A stretch of 64,000 bases of DNA. It comes from Nymphaea colorata. Lineage: Eukaryota > Streptophyta > Magnoliopsida > Nymphaeales > Nymphaeaceae. The translations under genes were made by a program, and so were the position numbers. How positions within the stretch are numbered: the first letter of the stretch is position 1; each line of letters opens with the position of its first letter. Below the pieces are notes generated by a model, which did no database searches, was not told where the DNA came from, and saw nothing but the letters and a program-made list of their open reading frames with translations. The DNA is taken from positions 6,777,224 through 6,841,223 of the forward strand of contig NC_045141.1 of assembly GCF_008831285.2 (NCBI RefSeq). Reading direction: 5' to 3'. Of the stretch, positions 8,012 through 18,034 are shown one piece after another.

Positions 8012-11000
8012 CTCCCCCTCAAGTTGGGCATACATATCAAACATGCCCAACTTGGATACATTTCTCTCAAATGGAGTTACACTTAAGGCCTTGGTTAGAA
8101 CATCAGCAGTTTGGTCTTCAGACTTCATGTATGGTAGCGTTAATTCCTTAGCATCAATTCTTTCTCTGATGAAGTGACGGTCGATCTCCACATGCTTTGT
8201 TCGATCATGAAGAACCGGATTGTTAGCCAAGTTAATTGCAGACTTGTTATCACAATACATCCTCATAGGCCCTTCAATCTCTATTCCAATATCTGTCAGT
8301 AAGATCTTCAGCCATAACAATTCTGATACCCCAGTAGCCACAGCCCTATATTCAGCCTCTGCACTCGAGCGGGAACACACATCTTGTCTCTTGCTTCTCC
8401 AAACAACTAAATTTCCCCCCAAGTAGACGCAGTATCCTGAAGTAGATCTTCTGGTGTCAACACAGCCTGCCCAGTCTGCATCAGAATACCCTTCAACTTC
8501 AATAGATCTTTGTTGCACATATAGAAGTCCCTTTTCGGGATTCTTCTTCAAGTAGCACAAAATTCTATCTACAGCCTTCAAGTGCATATCTGTAGGTGCA
8601 TGCATGAACTGGCTCATCACATTTACAGCAAATGTGATATCAGGTCTAGTCAGAGTGAGATAAATTAGTTTGCCAACTAGACGTTGATATCTCCCTTTAG
8701 CTTCTTCACACAATAGTTCTCCATCTTTGCTACCAAGTTTATGCCCAGCATCTATAGGAGTAGAGGCTGGTCTGCATCCCAGTTTTCCTGTCTCCTTTAG
8801 TAGATCCAGGGTATACTTCCTTTGACTAAGTACAAGAGTTGTACCTGATCTAGCAATTTCAATACCCAGAAAATACTTCAGCTTACCAAGATCTTTTAGA
8901 TCGAATTCAGTAGATAGTAAACCCTTTAATCTTGCTATCTCTTCCTCATCATCACCTGTAACAATCATATCATCAACATAAACCAATAGTAGAGTAACTT
9001 TACTCTCTCTTCTCTTTACAAACAGGGTATGATCTCCATTTCCTTGTTTGTAGCCATGTTTCTTCATAACAAGTCTGAGTCGTTCAAACCATGCTCGGGG
9101 AGACTGTTTCAGCCCATACAAAGCTTTCTTCAATTTACAGCATTTTTCAAGCTTCTCAAAACCTGGTGGCATGCACATGTACACTTCCTCTTCGAGATCT
9201 CCATTGAGAAAGGCATTTTTTACATCAAGTTGGCACATCTCCCAACCCTTCAGCACCGCCAATGAAATCATAACTCTAACAGTCTTCATCTTTGCAACAG
9301 GAGCAAACGTCTCTAAGTAGTCGATCCCATATTTCTGACTGAACCCCTTGGCCACCAATCGTGCTTTGTACCTCTCAATGCTCCCATCTGGTTTGTACTT
9401 AACAGTGTAGACCCACTTCGACCCAACCAAGTGGGCTGCTCCAGGAATATCAACCACCTCCCATGTCTGATTTCTGTCTAAAGCTTCCATCTCTTCTTTC
9501 ATTGCATGAGACCACTTAGTGTCACCCTGAGCCTCTGTAGCATTCCTGGGAATCACAACCACAGCCAAGGAGGATACAAAACATTTATAGTCAGTGCTCA
9601 ATCTAGAGTAAGATACGAAGTTACCAATAGGGTGCTGGGTACATGACCTGACCCCCTTTCTCAAGGCAATAGGAAGATCCTCCTTTTCTTTTCCAGTCTG
9701 AATTTCTCTTCCAACATCTTGCTTCTGAACACGACTTGGATCATCCAAGGAAGAAGTAGGATTGGGATTCGGTGTAACCTCCTCATCATCAATCACCTTG
9801 TCAATACAAGCTCTTCTCCTGGAATACACCTGTCCAAACATACGATTACCCTCTTGTTCTGTCACCATAGGATGCTCTCTCTCCTTCTCCTGTTCATGTA
9901 CATCAGTAGTCGTCCCCTCTTCATCTTTGCCATCTTCATCTTTGCCAAGCACCTTGGCAACAGGATTCTCTTCACGCCTGTAATCCATAAAGTCTGTAAA
10001 CTGAATTTCCTGTGTGGGAGAATACTCTTCCTTAGACATTAATTTCTCCCCCTGAAGAGAATTCTCACCAAAATAGGAGACATGTTCCAAGAATGTGACA
10101 TCTTTGGTAATGTGAAGACGACCAGTGGTGGGATCTAGACATTTATAACCTTTTTGAGTGGAAGAATACCCAAGAAAGATGCCCTTAATAGATTTGGGAT
10201 CAAGTTTTTTCACATTGGGGCTGTGGTTATGTATGAAACACACACATCCAAAGACTCGAGGAGGAAGATGAAAAGGTTGACTACTCCCTGGAAGCATAGA
10301 GTAGGGAGTACGACCCTTTAGCACACGACTAGACATGCGATTAATCAAGTAGACACTAGTAAGGATAGCATCACCCCAATAGTATTTTGGGAGATTTCTT
10401 TGGAACAGTATGGCTCGGGTGACATTGAGCAACTGACGATTTTTCCTCTCAGCAACCCCATTTTGAGGGGGGGTATAACTACAGGATGTCTCATGAACAA
10501 TCCCCCTTTTTCGAAAGAATTCTTCAACAGTGAGACACAGATATTCACGAGCATTATCAGACCGAAAAGTCTTGACAGAATTTCCATACTGGTTTTCCAC
10601 TAGGAGGATGAAAGTTTCAATAATGTGAGGTACCTCACTACGATCTTTCAACAAATACACAAAGGTACACCTTGAATAATCATCTATAAAAGTTATAAAG
10701 TATTGAAAACCACCACGAGAATGAATGCCCGAAGGCCCCCACACATCAGAATGAACCAAGGAGAAAGCTTTATTAGAACGACTATTTGAAATTGGATAAG
10801 AAGCTCTAACATGCTTCGCAAACTGACACACATCACATGATAACATGGAAATGTTTAAACTAGAACATAGTTCAGGGAACAAATGTTTCAAAATCCCAAA
10901 TGGGAGATGACCAAGGCGTTCATGCCAAAACAAAAATAACTGACGACACTCTTCCTCCTTCTTCTCTGTTTTGCTGACTGCTGACATAAGAGCTGTGACT

Positions 11001-12373
11001 ACGCGTATAGGAAGCCGATACAGCCCATCAGACACCAAACCAATCCCAATCCTCTTTCCTGTCACCAAGTCCTGCAAAACACAACGTTTTTCAGAAAATA
11101 TAAGTTCACACTTCAGTTCCTTGGTAATCTTACTAACAGATAACAAATTTAAGGGAAGATGAGGAACATGTAAGGCATCATGAACTAAAAAATTATTTAA
11201 CAAGGAAAGACTCCCTTTCCCTGCCACAGAAGTAAAGGAACCATCGGCAAGGGACACACGTTCCTTTCCCGAGGATAGCTTGTAGTCATGGAAAAGCTTG
11301 GGGTTGCCAGTCATGTGATGAGTGGCACCGCTGTCAACAATCCATTCACCCATATAAGAAGTACCTTCTCCCCCTGAAACAGCCAATGCATGATTGATCT
11401 TCACCTCATCTGGTGTATCTGCCTGACCAACATCAATCTTGCTCAAATATGCTCGTAGCTCACGAATCTGCTCTGCAGAAATAGAACCTTTCCCATCACT
11501 CAGACTTGTTGCAGACGATACAGGCTTCTTCCCACTCGAAGACCTCCCCCTACTATCCTTCTTCTCTGGATACAGGTCCCAACAAAAATCCTTAGTATGA
11601 CCAAGTTTTTTGCAATGTGTACATTTTCGGGAAGAACGAGGAGTTCCCACAGGGGCACGGCTAACATAGGCAGACTGTTCTTCCCCCTTTCGTCCACTAG
11701 AGAGCAGCCTTCTCTGTTCTTCAGCTTCAACACGGGAATAGACATCTTCAATACTAAATGATTCGTCAGTGTTAAGAATCTGACTCCTTATATTTTCAAA
11801 GTCATCATTCAGTCCGGATAAGAAAAGGAATACCCTGTTTTCCCATTTATCAGTCATGTACTGCATCTGGTCGTGAGGACACCTCCATGGAATATCAGAG
11901 TGATAGTCAAGGTCCTCCCACTTAGATTTTAATGCTGCATAAAAGTCTGCAACCGAGAGAGCACCTTGTCGCAGGGAATACACATCCTTCATAAGTTGAT
12001 ACACACGAACTTTCCTTTTCTTTTGGCCATACATCTGCTCCAAAATAATCCACATATCCCTTGCAGTCTTCTTACGAAGAATGAGGGGTTGGATATCCGG
12101 GGACACTGAATTGACAATCCAGGTTTTGACCTGGTTGTCTTCAAGAAACCATGTATCCCAAGCCAGACTATCTGCAGCAGGTTCAACCTTTCTCCCATTC
12201 ACATAGGCAATGCGTCCTCGCCCAGCAATCCCCATGGTAATCGCAGCAGACCATCGGGAATAGTTCTCCTTGGTAAGTTGAATGGTGGTAACCTGAACCG
12301 GTACATGATCAGTCCGCGCAGACACAACATCAGGTAGAGTAGTGTTGACTGAAGAAGAAGACGAGTCAGCCAT
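8006..12373 (-). CDS. Copia gag-pol polyprotein, intact
   Basis: This is one open frame of 1455 residues from MADSSSSSVNTT at 12,373. An in-frame ATG 11 codons earlier (12,406) is less likely, because MADSS is the usual gag start. Domains in order: UBN2 gag with LTKENYSRW; CCHC knuckle CTHCKKLGHTKDFC; protease WIVDSGATHHMTG; pre-integrase FWHERLGHLPFG; integrase with HSDVWGPSG, FRSDNAREY and YTPPQNGVAERKNR; RT with QLDVKNAFLNGDLEEEVYM, LKQSPRAW and YVDD; RNase H with YSDADWAG, SSAEAEYRA and DRTKHVEIDRHFI. The frame ends LEGEC with its TGA inside the 3' LTR. No stop or frameshift is seen. The family differs from the Copia at 384 in LTR length, leader and sequence. Confidence 0.96.
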   Translation of the reverse strand: MADSSSSSVNTTLPDVVSARTDHVPVQVTTIQLTKENYSRWSAAITMGIAGRGRIAYVNGRKVEPAADSLAWDTWFLEDNQVKTWIVNSVSPDIQPLILRKKTARDMWIILEQMYGQKKRKVRVYQLMKDVYSLRQGALSVADFYAALKSKWEDLDYHSDIPWRCPHDQMQYMTDKWENRVFLFLSGLNDDFENIRSQILNTDESFSIEDVYSRVEAEEQRRLLSSGRKGEEQSAYVSRAPVGTPRSSRKCTHCKKLGHTKDFCWDLYPEKKDSRGRSSSGKKPVSSATSLSDGKGSISAEQIRELRAYLSKIDVGQADTPDEVKINHALAVSGGEGTSYMGEWIVDSGATHHMTGNPKLFHDYKLSSGKERVSLADGSFTSVAGKGSLSLLNNFLVHDALHVPHLPLNLLSVSKITKELKCELIFSEKRCVLQDLVTGKRIGIGLVSDGLYRLPIRVVTALMSAVSKTEKKEEECRQLFLFWHERLGHLPFGILKHLFPELCSSLNISMLSCDVCQFAKHVRASYPISNSRSNKAFSLVHSDVWGPSGIHSRGGFQYFITFIDDYSRCTFVYLLKDRSEVPHIIETFILLVENQYGNSVKTFRSDNAREYLCLTVEEFFRKRGIVHETSCSYTPPQNGVAERKNRQLLNVTRAILFQRNLPKYYWGDAILTSVYLINRMSSRVLKGRTPYSMLPGSSQPFHLPPRVFGCVCFIHNHSPNVKKLDPKSIKGIFLGYSSTQKGYKCLDPTTGRLHITKDVTFLEHVSYFGENSLQGEKLMSKEEYSPTQEIQFTDFMDYRREENPVAKVLGKDEDGKDEEGTTTDVHEQEKEREHPMVTEQEGNRMFGQVYSRRRACIDKVIDDEEVTPNPNPTSSLDDPSRVQKQDVGREIQTGKEKEDLPIALRKGVRSCTQHPIGNFVSYSRLSTDYKCFVSSLAVVVIPRNATEAQGDTKWSHAMKEEMEALDRNQTWEVVDIPGAAHLVGSKWVYTVKYKPDGSIERYKARLVAKGFSQKYGIDYLETFAPVAKMKTVRVMISLAVLKGWEMCQLDVKNAFLNGDLEEEVYMCMPPGFEKLEKCCKLKKALYGLKQSPRAWFERLRLVMKKHGYKQGNGDHTLFVKRRESKVTLLLVYVDDMIVTGDDEEEIARLKGLLSTEFDLKDLGKLKYFLGIEIARSGTTLVLSQRKYTLDLLKETGKLGCRPASTPIDAGHKLGSKDGELLCEEAKGRYQRLVGKLIYLTLTRPDITFAVNVMSQFMHAPTDMHLKAVDRILCYLKKNPEKGLLYVQQRSIEVEGYSDADWAGCVDTRRSTSGYCVYLGGNLVVWRSKRQDVCSRSSAEAEYRAVATGVSELLWLKILLTDIGIEIEGPMRMYCDNKSAINLANNPVLHDRTKHVEIDRHFIRERIDAKELTLPYMKSEDQTADVLTKALSVTPFERNVSKLGMFDMYAQLEGEC

Positions 12374-12685
12374 GATCACCAGGTAGAAGTGGCTGCCAAA
12401 GAACACACACAGCAGCAGTAACCTAGAGAAGAGGTGAGATGACGCAGTCGGGGATCAACGGCGGAAGCGGCGGGAGCAGCGGAAGCAGCAGGACGCGGCG
12501 GAAGCAGCCACAGTGCGGCGACAGCGGCGGTGGTCACGGTCACGGTGTGGCGACAGCGGCGGCGCAGCAAGGGCAGCGGCGGCGGTAGTGGTAGCGACGG
12601 CGACAGTGGTAGCGGCGGCGGCAGTCAGGGTTAGAACTTCACAACCATAGAAAAAAAACAGATTTTGTTTTCTCCAAGTCCGACG
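12374..12685 (-). other. GC-rich triplet-repeat leader of the second intact Copia
   Basis: This is the region between the primer-binding site and gag. Positions 12,450-12,625 are dense in GCGGCGG, AGCGGC and GGTGGT-like triplets, in strong contrast to the AT-rich surroundings. It probably forms part of the RNA 5' leader; any packaging or translational role is inference. Confidence 0.6.
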
Positions 12686-12697
12686 GCTCTGATACCA
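12686..12697 (-). other. Primer-binding site of the second intact Copia
   Basis: GCTCTGATACCA on the plus strand is the complement of the tRNA-Met primer-binding site and abuts the 5' LTR starting at 12,698. Confidence 0.93.
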
Positions 12698-12937
12698 TGT
12701 AGAAACAAAATGTGCACGAGAGTAGAAGAAAGCACACAGATGTAACGTGGAAAACCCTCAACTCGAGGGAAGAAAAACCACGGGTGAGGAGGTCTGGTGC
12801 CCACTAGCCTCCAGACACTCTCTCTCTTCAACACTTCATTAACACAAAGATTAGGGTTTACAGAAGTATAAGTAGTCCTAATTAGGACAAACCGGATCGG
12901 GTACGGATCCAGACCCGAACAACACAACCCGTCAACA
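12698..12937 (-). repeat. 5' LTR of the second intact Copia
   Basis: This is the 240-bp partner of the LTR at 7772. It is followed by the second copy of the target site CTTAT at 12,938-12,942. Confidence 0.95.
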
Positions 12938-12942
12938 CTTAT

Positions 12943-13099
12943 TACTGCACGTGACCCTAATCTCATATTAATATGAGACTAGGGTGTGTTACCAATTTAA
13001 AAAAATAGTCCACTAAACATAGGATAATAATTAAGTGGACCTATTTCAACTTTCTAATATTTCAAAAAGCCTCCACCCGACTACTATAAGTATTTAACA
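12943..13099 (-). repeat. LTR of the truncated Copia, part 2
   Basis: This is the remaining 157 bp of the LTR begun at 7688, ending AGTATTTAACA. Read on the minus strand the joined LTR starts TGTTAAATAC and ends AGCAACA. Integrase sequence of a different Copia follows at once. Confidence 0.8.
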
Positions 13100-15657
13100 G
13101 TTATTATCTATCCACTGTTGATGATTTTTCTAGAGTCTCTTGGGTGTTTTTGATGAAAGACAGATCTGAAGCTTCTTGTATCTTGAAATCTTTCATCTTA
13201 GAAAGAAAAACTCAGTTTGATTCTTATGTCAAGGTTGTTCGCACTGACAATGCTTTCGAGTTTAAATCTACTTCCCTACTTGAATTATACAAATTCCATG
13301 GTATTGTGCCACAATTTACATGCCCTCACACATCTTAACAAAATGGTGTAGTTGAAAGAAAACACCGACATTTGTTGGAGGTAGCCCGCACTATCATGAT
13401 TCATTCTTATATGCCTACCAAATTTTGGGGAGATCAATCTTAACCGCATGTTACCTAATAAATAGAATGTCATCCTCTTCAATAGACAACAAGATACCAA
13501 TGCAAATCCTTTACCCAAATAAGGCCTTGTTCTCTTTACCTCCACGTGTATTTAGATGCACATGTTTTGTACATCGACTTGGACCGAATCGAGATAAATT
13601 AGCTGCACAAGCAACTAAATGTGTATTTGTGGAATACTCTCAAAATCAAAAGGGGTATCGATGCTTTGATCTTATATCTAATCGAGAGTTTGTCAGTGCT
13701 GATGTAACCTTCCACAAGTCTTCTCTGTTCTTTGCTGCAAGTCCTTCACATTCTCAGTCTGAGATGTTGTCCTCTTTTCCACTTCCAATTCCTCCTATTC
13801 CTCTTGAGTCCATTTCGTTTATATCATCTCCTACTTGTCCAAATTCCTCCATTCCATGGTTTAAAGACCCTCCTCTTATATATTCAAGAAGGAATCCATC
13901 ATTTAATGACTTTGCACCGCCTTGCTCTCAGGAGTTACGTAATTCTGACTTACATAATATGCCTGAGTGTTCCATTGATGCTTCTAATCCTGATGATTTA
14001 CATATTGCACTATGTAAAGGGATCAGACAATGCACACTTCATCCACTTTCTAAATTTGTTAATACATCTCATTTCGAAGATCATATGTGCAAATTTATTG
14101 ATGTCTTGTCAGCTACTTCAGTTCCTATCTCTCATGAACATGCTCTTTTGGATTCTAAGTGGTACCATTACCAAGCAATGAAGGAGGAGATGGACTCCCT
14201 AATATCTCGCCACACTTGGGATCTTGTTAAACCTCCATCTGGTGTAGATATTGTCGACTCAAAATGGGTCTTTACTATCAAGTATAACTCTGACGGTACA
14301 ATTGAGCGACACAAGGCACGGTTGGTAGCAAAAAGGTACACACAGACGTATGGTATTGATTTCTTTGAAACCTTCTTCCCGGTGGCCCGTTTGGGTACTA
14401 TACGACTAATTATATCTATTGCAGTTCATCATGGATGATATATGTATCAATTAGATGCCAAAAATGTCTTTCTATATGGGGATTTATCCGAAGTAGTTTA
14501 TATGTAGCAACCGCCAGACTTTGAGAAACAGGGGGAGTGTACCAAGGTAAGTTTATTAAAAAAAGCAATATACGGTTTGAAGCAAAGTCCTAGAGCATGG
14601 TTTCAGAAATTGTCTGATGTTGTATCCAAGTTTGGGTTTCATAGATCTCCTTTAGATCATTCATTGTTCATAAAAAAGTCCTCACGAGGTATGGTGGTTA
14701 TGGTGATATATGTGGATGACATCATTTTAACTGGTGACAACAAACAAGAAATACAAGATACAAAAAAGTATCTCCAACAACACTTTGTTACTAAAGATCT
14801 TGGCTCTTTATGTTACTTCGGGATAGAAGTAGCAAGAAGTAAATAAGGTTTAGTTCTTTCTCAAAGAAAATATGTTCTTGATTTGCTACAAGAGACAGGT
14901 ATGACTGGAACCAAACCTGCATCTATTCCTATGAATTCTCGTATTCACTTATATGATGATAAGTCTCAACCTATGGATAGCAAGTCATATAGATTATTGA
15001 TTGGAAAGATAACCATAACTTGGCCTGATATATCTTTTGTTGTGGGAAAACTGAGCCAGTTTATGAACAATCCAAGAAAAGCACATTGGGATGCAGCTAT
15101 GCCTCTATTGAAATTTCCAAAAAGTTTTCCTAAAAAAGGTCTATTATTTAAAAAGGGTTCATCTCTCCAAATAGAAGCTTACTCTGATGCAAATTATGCA
15201 GGCTCTATTGATGACAGAAAGTCCACTATGGGATTCTGCATTTTTGTTGGAGGTAACTTAGTTTCTTGGCAAAGTAAAAAACAAGCTGCCGTGGCTCGAT
15301 CCAGTGCAGAGTCAAAATACCGAGCCATGGCTCAAATTGCCACTGAAATCACTTGGGTGAGAGCCATGTTAGAAGGTCTTGGAATTTAAGTAGAACTGCC
15401 TATAAAAATGCATTGTGACAACAAAGCGGCTACTTATATAGCCAATAATCCTGTCTTTCACGAACGAACCAAACATATCGGGGTGGATTGTCACTATATT
15501 AGAGACTTAGTTCAAACAGAGATTATCTTTACTGAATGTGTTGCTTCTAAAGATCAAGTTATAGATATATTTACTAAAGTTCTTCCTATATCTGATTTCA
15601 TGAAGTGTTGTAACAAGCTGAGCATGATAGACATCTATGCTCCAACTTGAGAGAGAG
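13100..15657 (+). pseudogene. Decayed Copia pol (integrase, RT, RNase H)
   Basis: This is a plus-strand Copia pol lacking gag and protease. It starts inside the integrase (VDDFSRVSWVFLMKDRSE, RTDNAFEF), has a stop at the start of the QNGVVERKHRH motif (about 13,336) and a frameshift near 13,433. RT follows with SKWVFTIKYNSDGTIE, KARLVAK, then a stop at about 14,436 and another at about 14,505, and YVDDIILTG at about 14,710. The RNase H has YSDANYAGS, SSAESKYRAMAQ and [13 protein letters not shown] and ends at 15,650. Further damage is seen around 14,818, 14,844, 15,010 and 15,387. The number of breaks makes it much older than the intact Copias nearby. It is the same family as 6457-6678. Confidence 0.93.
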
Positions 15658-15934
15658 TGTTGAGAAAATGTTCTGTTTTGAGGTTTTCTGTATTTTGGAA
15701 CTTTATTATTACGTAGTTCTTTGAATTTTTCAATACTTATTGGACTCTTTATGTAAAAGGTTAAACATAACCCTAATTAGTTCTTTTTATTCAATTAGAA
15801 GTGTGGGAGCCGTAACAAGGAACGAGCTCTCTTCTCTCTCTCGTGTCTTCTCTCTCATTCTCTCTTCTTTGCCTTCTCAACTATTTCTCTCCTCTATGTC
15901 TTCATTCTTATTGATTTGACATTGAAGATCAACA
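15658..15934 (+). repeat. 3' LTR of the decayed Copia
   Basis: This LTR of about 277 bp starts TGTTGAGAAAATG after the purine-rich tract TTGAGAGAGAG and ends at about GAAGATCAACA. It includes a CT-rich stretch near its end. The 5' partner is not in the window, so the right edge is inferred from the TG...CA rule. Confidence 0.75.
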
Positions 15935-15935
15935 A

Positions 15936-16960
15936 TTTCAAACATAACATAGGACCTCAAGGTTTCGCCATAACTCCAATCACCGCCTGAATCTAGGGAG
16001 ATAGTTTACCAAATTACCCAACTCAAAACAAAAAATCCAAAAATAAAAAATAAAAAATATTAAAATAAACACATGTTGTCCAACTAAAGTTTTTCTGAAC
16101 AAGAATAAGTGTAACTATCGACCCTCGCCAAACAGTGGGGGCCAGCCGGTGCTGTTTGATGAAGGTCGGCAATGACGTTTGCCAATGGCGATGAGGGCCA
16201 AACGGGCAATGGATTGACCCTCGATATCAGGTAAGGCTCGCTGCCAGCCCTCACTGTGCCCCTTCCTATCGGCAATGGCGACAGTGATTCTCATCAGACA
16301 ATCATTCACAGTCTTGACCTACGGTGAGGGGTGACCCTCACTGCTCAACAAGGATCTTATCAACCCTTGCCAAACAATGAGAATCATCCTTCGCTATCGG
16401 CGAGGGTCGTCGATGATTGTTAGTGACGATCAGCATTTATTGCTTGCTACGATCGCCATCGACCCTCATTTGAGAGTGAGGGTCGCCCGTTGTTATCGGC
16501 GAAGACCCATGGTGACTATCCCAAGGAGAATCATCATCGGCCTTCACCAACAATGAGGGGTGACAGCGAGGGTCAAAGGCTACCTCATTGGGTAGCGAAA
16601 GTCAATTGTTGCATGGTGCACAAGGGTGATTAGTCTCTACTGCCTAGCAAAGGACATTGTCGACCCTCATCGAACTGTGAGGGTCTCCCCTTGCAGCCAA
16701 CAAGGGCCGATGGGAACCTTCACCTACCACCGAATGGCTGAATCGACCCTCACTGCCATTGACGAGTGTCACTATTGACCCTCACCCAGACAATACATAT
16801 TTTCTTAAATATTTCTTTCATATTTTTTTGAACTTTTTTAGATTTCTTGTTTTAAGAGGGATAGTTTAGTAAATCGCCTCTCTAAATGCATGTGTTCAAA
16901 GGATAGGCAGTGATTTGAGAGTTATAACCAAAACTTGGGCCCATTTGTTATGTTTGAAAC
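15936..16960. mobile_element. Non-autonomous DNA transposon with long terminal inverted repeats
   Basis: The left end (15,936-16,065) and the reverse complement of the right end (16,830-16,960) align over about 130 bp. Both start TTTCAAACATAACA and share TATAACTC, AATCAC(C/T)GCCT and TTAAAACAA-like blocks in order, with a few gaps. The interior (16,081-16,800) is GC-rich and repeats GACCCTC/GAGGGTC motifs on both strands. No transposase frame is seen. Long TIRs suggest a Mutator-like element, but no 9-bp target duplication is visible; the left edge abuts a Copia LTR, which may have removed it. The class is therefore uncertain. Confidence 0.7.
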
Positions 16961-17225
16961 ATTAGGCAGTCCTCTGTTATTCGTTCAAACAATGAGCACC
17001 TTGATGTAATTTTTTCTACATATAAATGTTGTATCCCCGCACCAAGTTTTCGAAAAAATGGTTTTGCACCGGTATTCATACCAACGCCTACGTCGGCACA
17101 AGTGGATGATGCATAGTATTGCCCTTAAGAGAACTTTGGGTAGGACAAGCTTCAAATGACACCAACTCTGGTACAGAAAACTGATCATGTAAAGCTAGTA
17201 GAGATATCAAGAAGTAGGTTGGTGC

Positions 17226-18026
17226 CTATGTGACACGGATACGGCAATCTGGGTCACGTACCGGTGTCGACACTCCGACACACGGATTCCGACACTTGGA
17301 CACGACAGGATACGTTTTGAATCGGGTCTGGGTTAGACCCGATCCGAACCACTTTCATAACCCGATTTTATGTTTTAACCCTCGATTTCGTTTTACGCTT
17401 TACCCTCGACAGGCGACGGCGATGAGCTCCGGCGATCGACGGCGACATCCGCTGGCGTTCGGCGGCAGCCGACGACAGACAGGTAAGTGTTTTTTTTTTT
17501 CTTTTCGATATTAGAAGTTAGGGTTTCATGCTTCATTTGGGTTTTTCTTGCCGATATGGGGATGTTTTCGTTTGAAGATTGGACGGTTAACCCGTCGATC
17601 GTGATCCTATTCTTCAATGCTATGTGCGATATTTTCTTTTTTTGTTTGATTTGAGGATTTGGGGATTTTGCCGATTTGGGGATTTTGCCTTAGTGCTTGT
17701 AAGTTGCCGTTGCCAACAGTCACTAGAATGTGCCAGATGTTGCCTGCTCTCATTGAGGACTGTTTTACATTATCCAGAAATAAATCTGCATGTTTATACT
17801 TTGTTGTATTGTTTTATTTCATGTTATGTTTGTTTAAAACTTTCTTTCTCATGACTTATGAGATTGTAAGAGTGAATTATTAATTTAATGTTTTTTTATT
17901 TTATTATCATTTTTAATTTTGTAGAATATAATATTCACTGTGTCCGCGTATCCTAAAATTTTGAAAATTGCCGTGTCCGCATACCTGTACCCGTACTCAT
18001 ACCGTACCCGTACCCGTGTGACATAG
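17226..18026. mobile_element. hAT-like non-autonomous element (801 bp)
   Basis: The ends are inverted: CTATGTGACACGG on the left and the complement of CTATGTCACACGG on the right, followed on both sides by GGATACGG/GGGTACGG-like motifs. Flanking 8-mers GTTGGTGC (17,218-17,225) and GCTGGTGC (18,027-18,034) agree at seven of eight positions, the size expected for a hAT target duplication. The left third carries GTGTCGACAC/CCGACAC motifs and a GC-rich stretch ending in a possible splice donor (ACAGGTAAGTG, about 17,479). No transposase is present. It resembles a deletion derivative that kept the leader and both ends. Confidence 0.7.
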
Positions 18027-18034
18027 GCTGGTGC

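Larger units (their letters stand above)
7772..12937 (-). mobile_element. Second complete, intact Ty1/copia retrotransposon
   Basis: This is a full-length element of 5166 bp on the minus strand, with 240-bp LTRs at both ends, a tRNA-Met primer-binding site, an uninterrupted gag-pol frame and a polypurine tract. It is flanked by the 5-bp target duplication CTTAT. By eye the LTRs differ at three positions (an A/G in GAGGAGATCTGG, and two in the stretch around GGATTGGGTACGGATCCGG), so it is young but older than the Copia at 384. It sits inside the LTR of another Copia. Confidence 0.96.

Noticed and set aside
15936-16960. Firm Mutator-like classification
   Set aside because: No 9-bp target duplication or MuDR-type transposase is visible, so only the TIR structure is claimed.
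17230-17514. A 94-codon frame at the left end of the hAT-like element
   Set aside because: It begins inside the terminal repeat, shows no transposase motif and ends in sequence after a probable splice donor.
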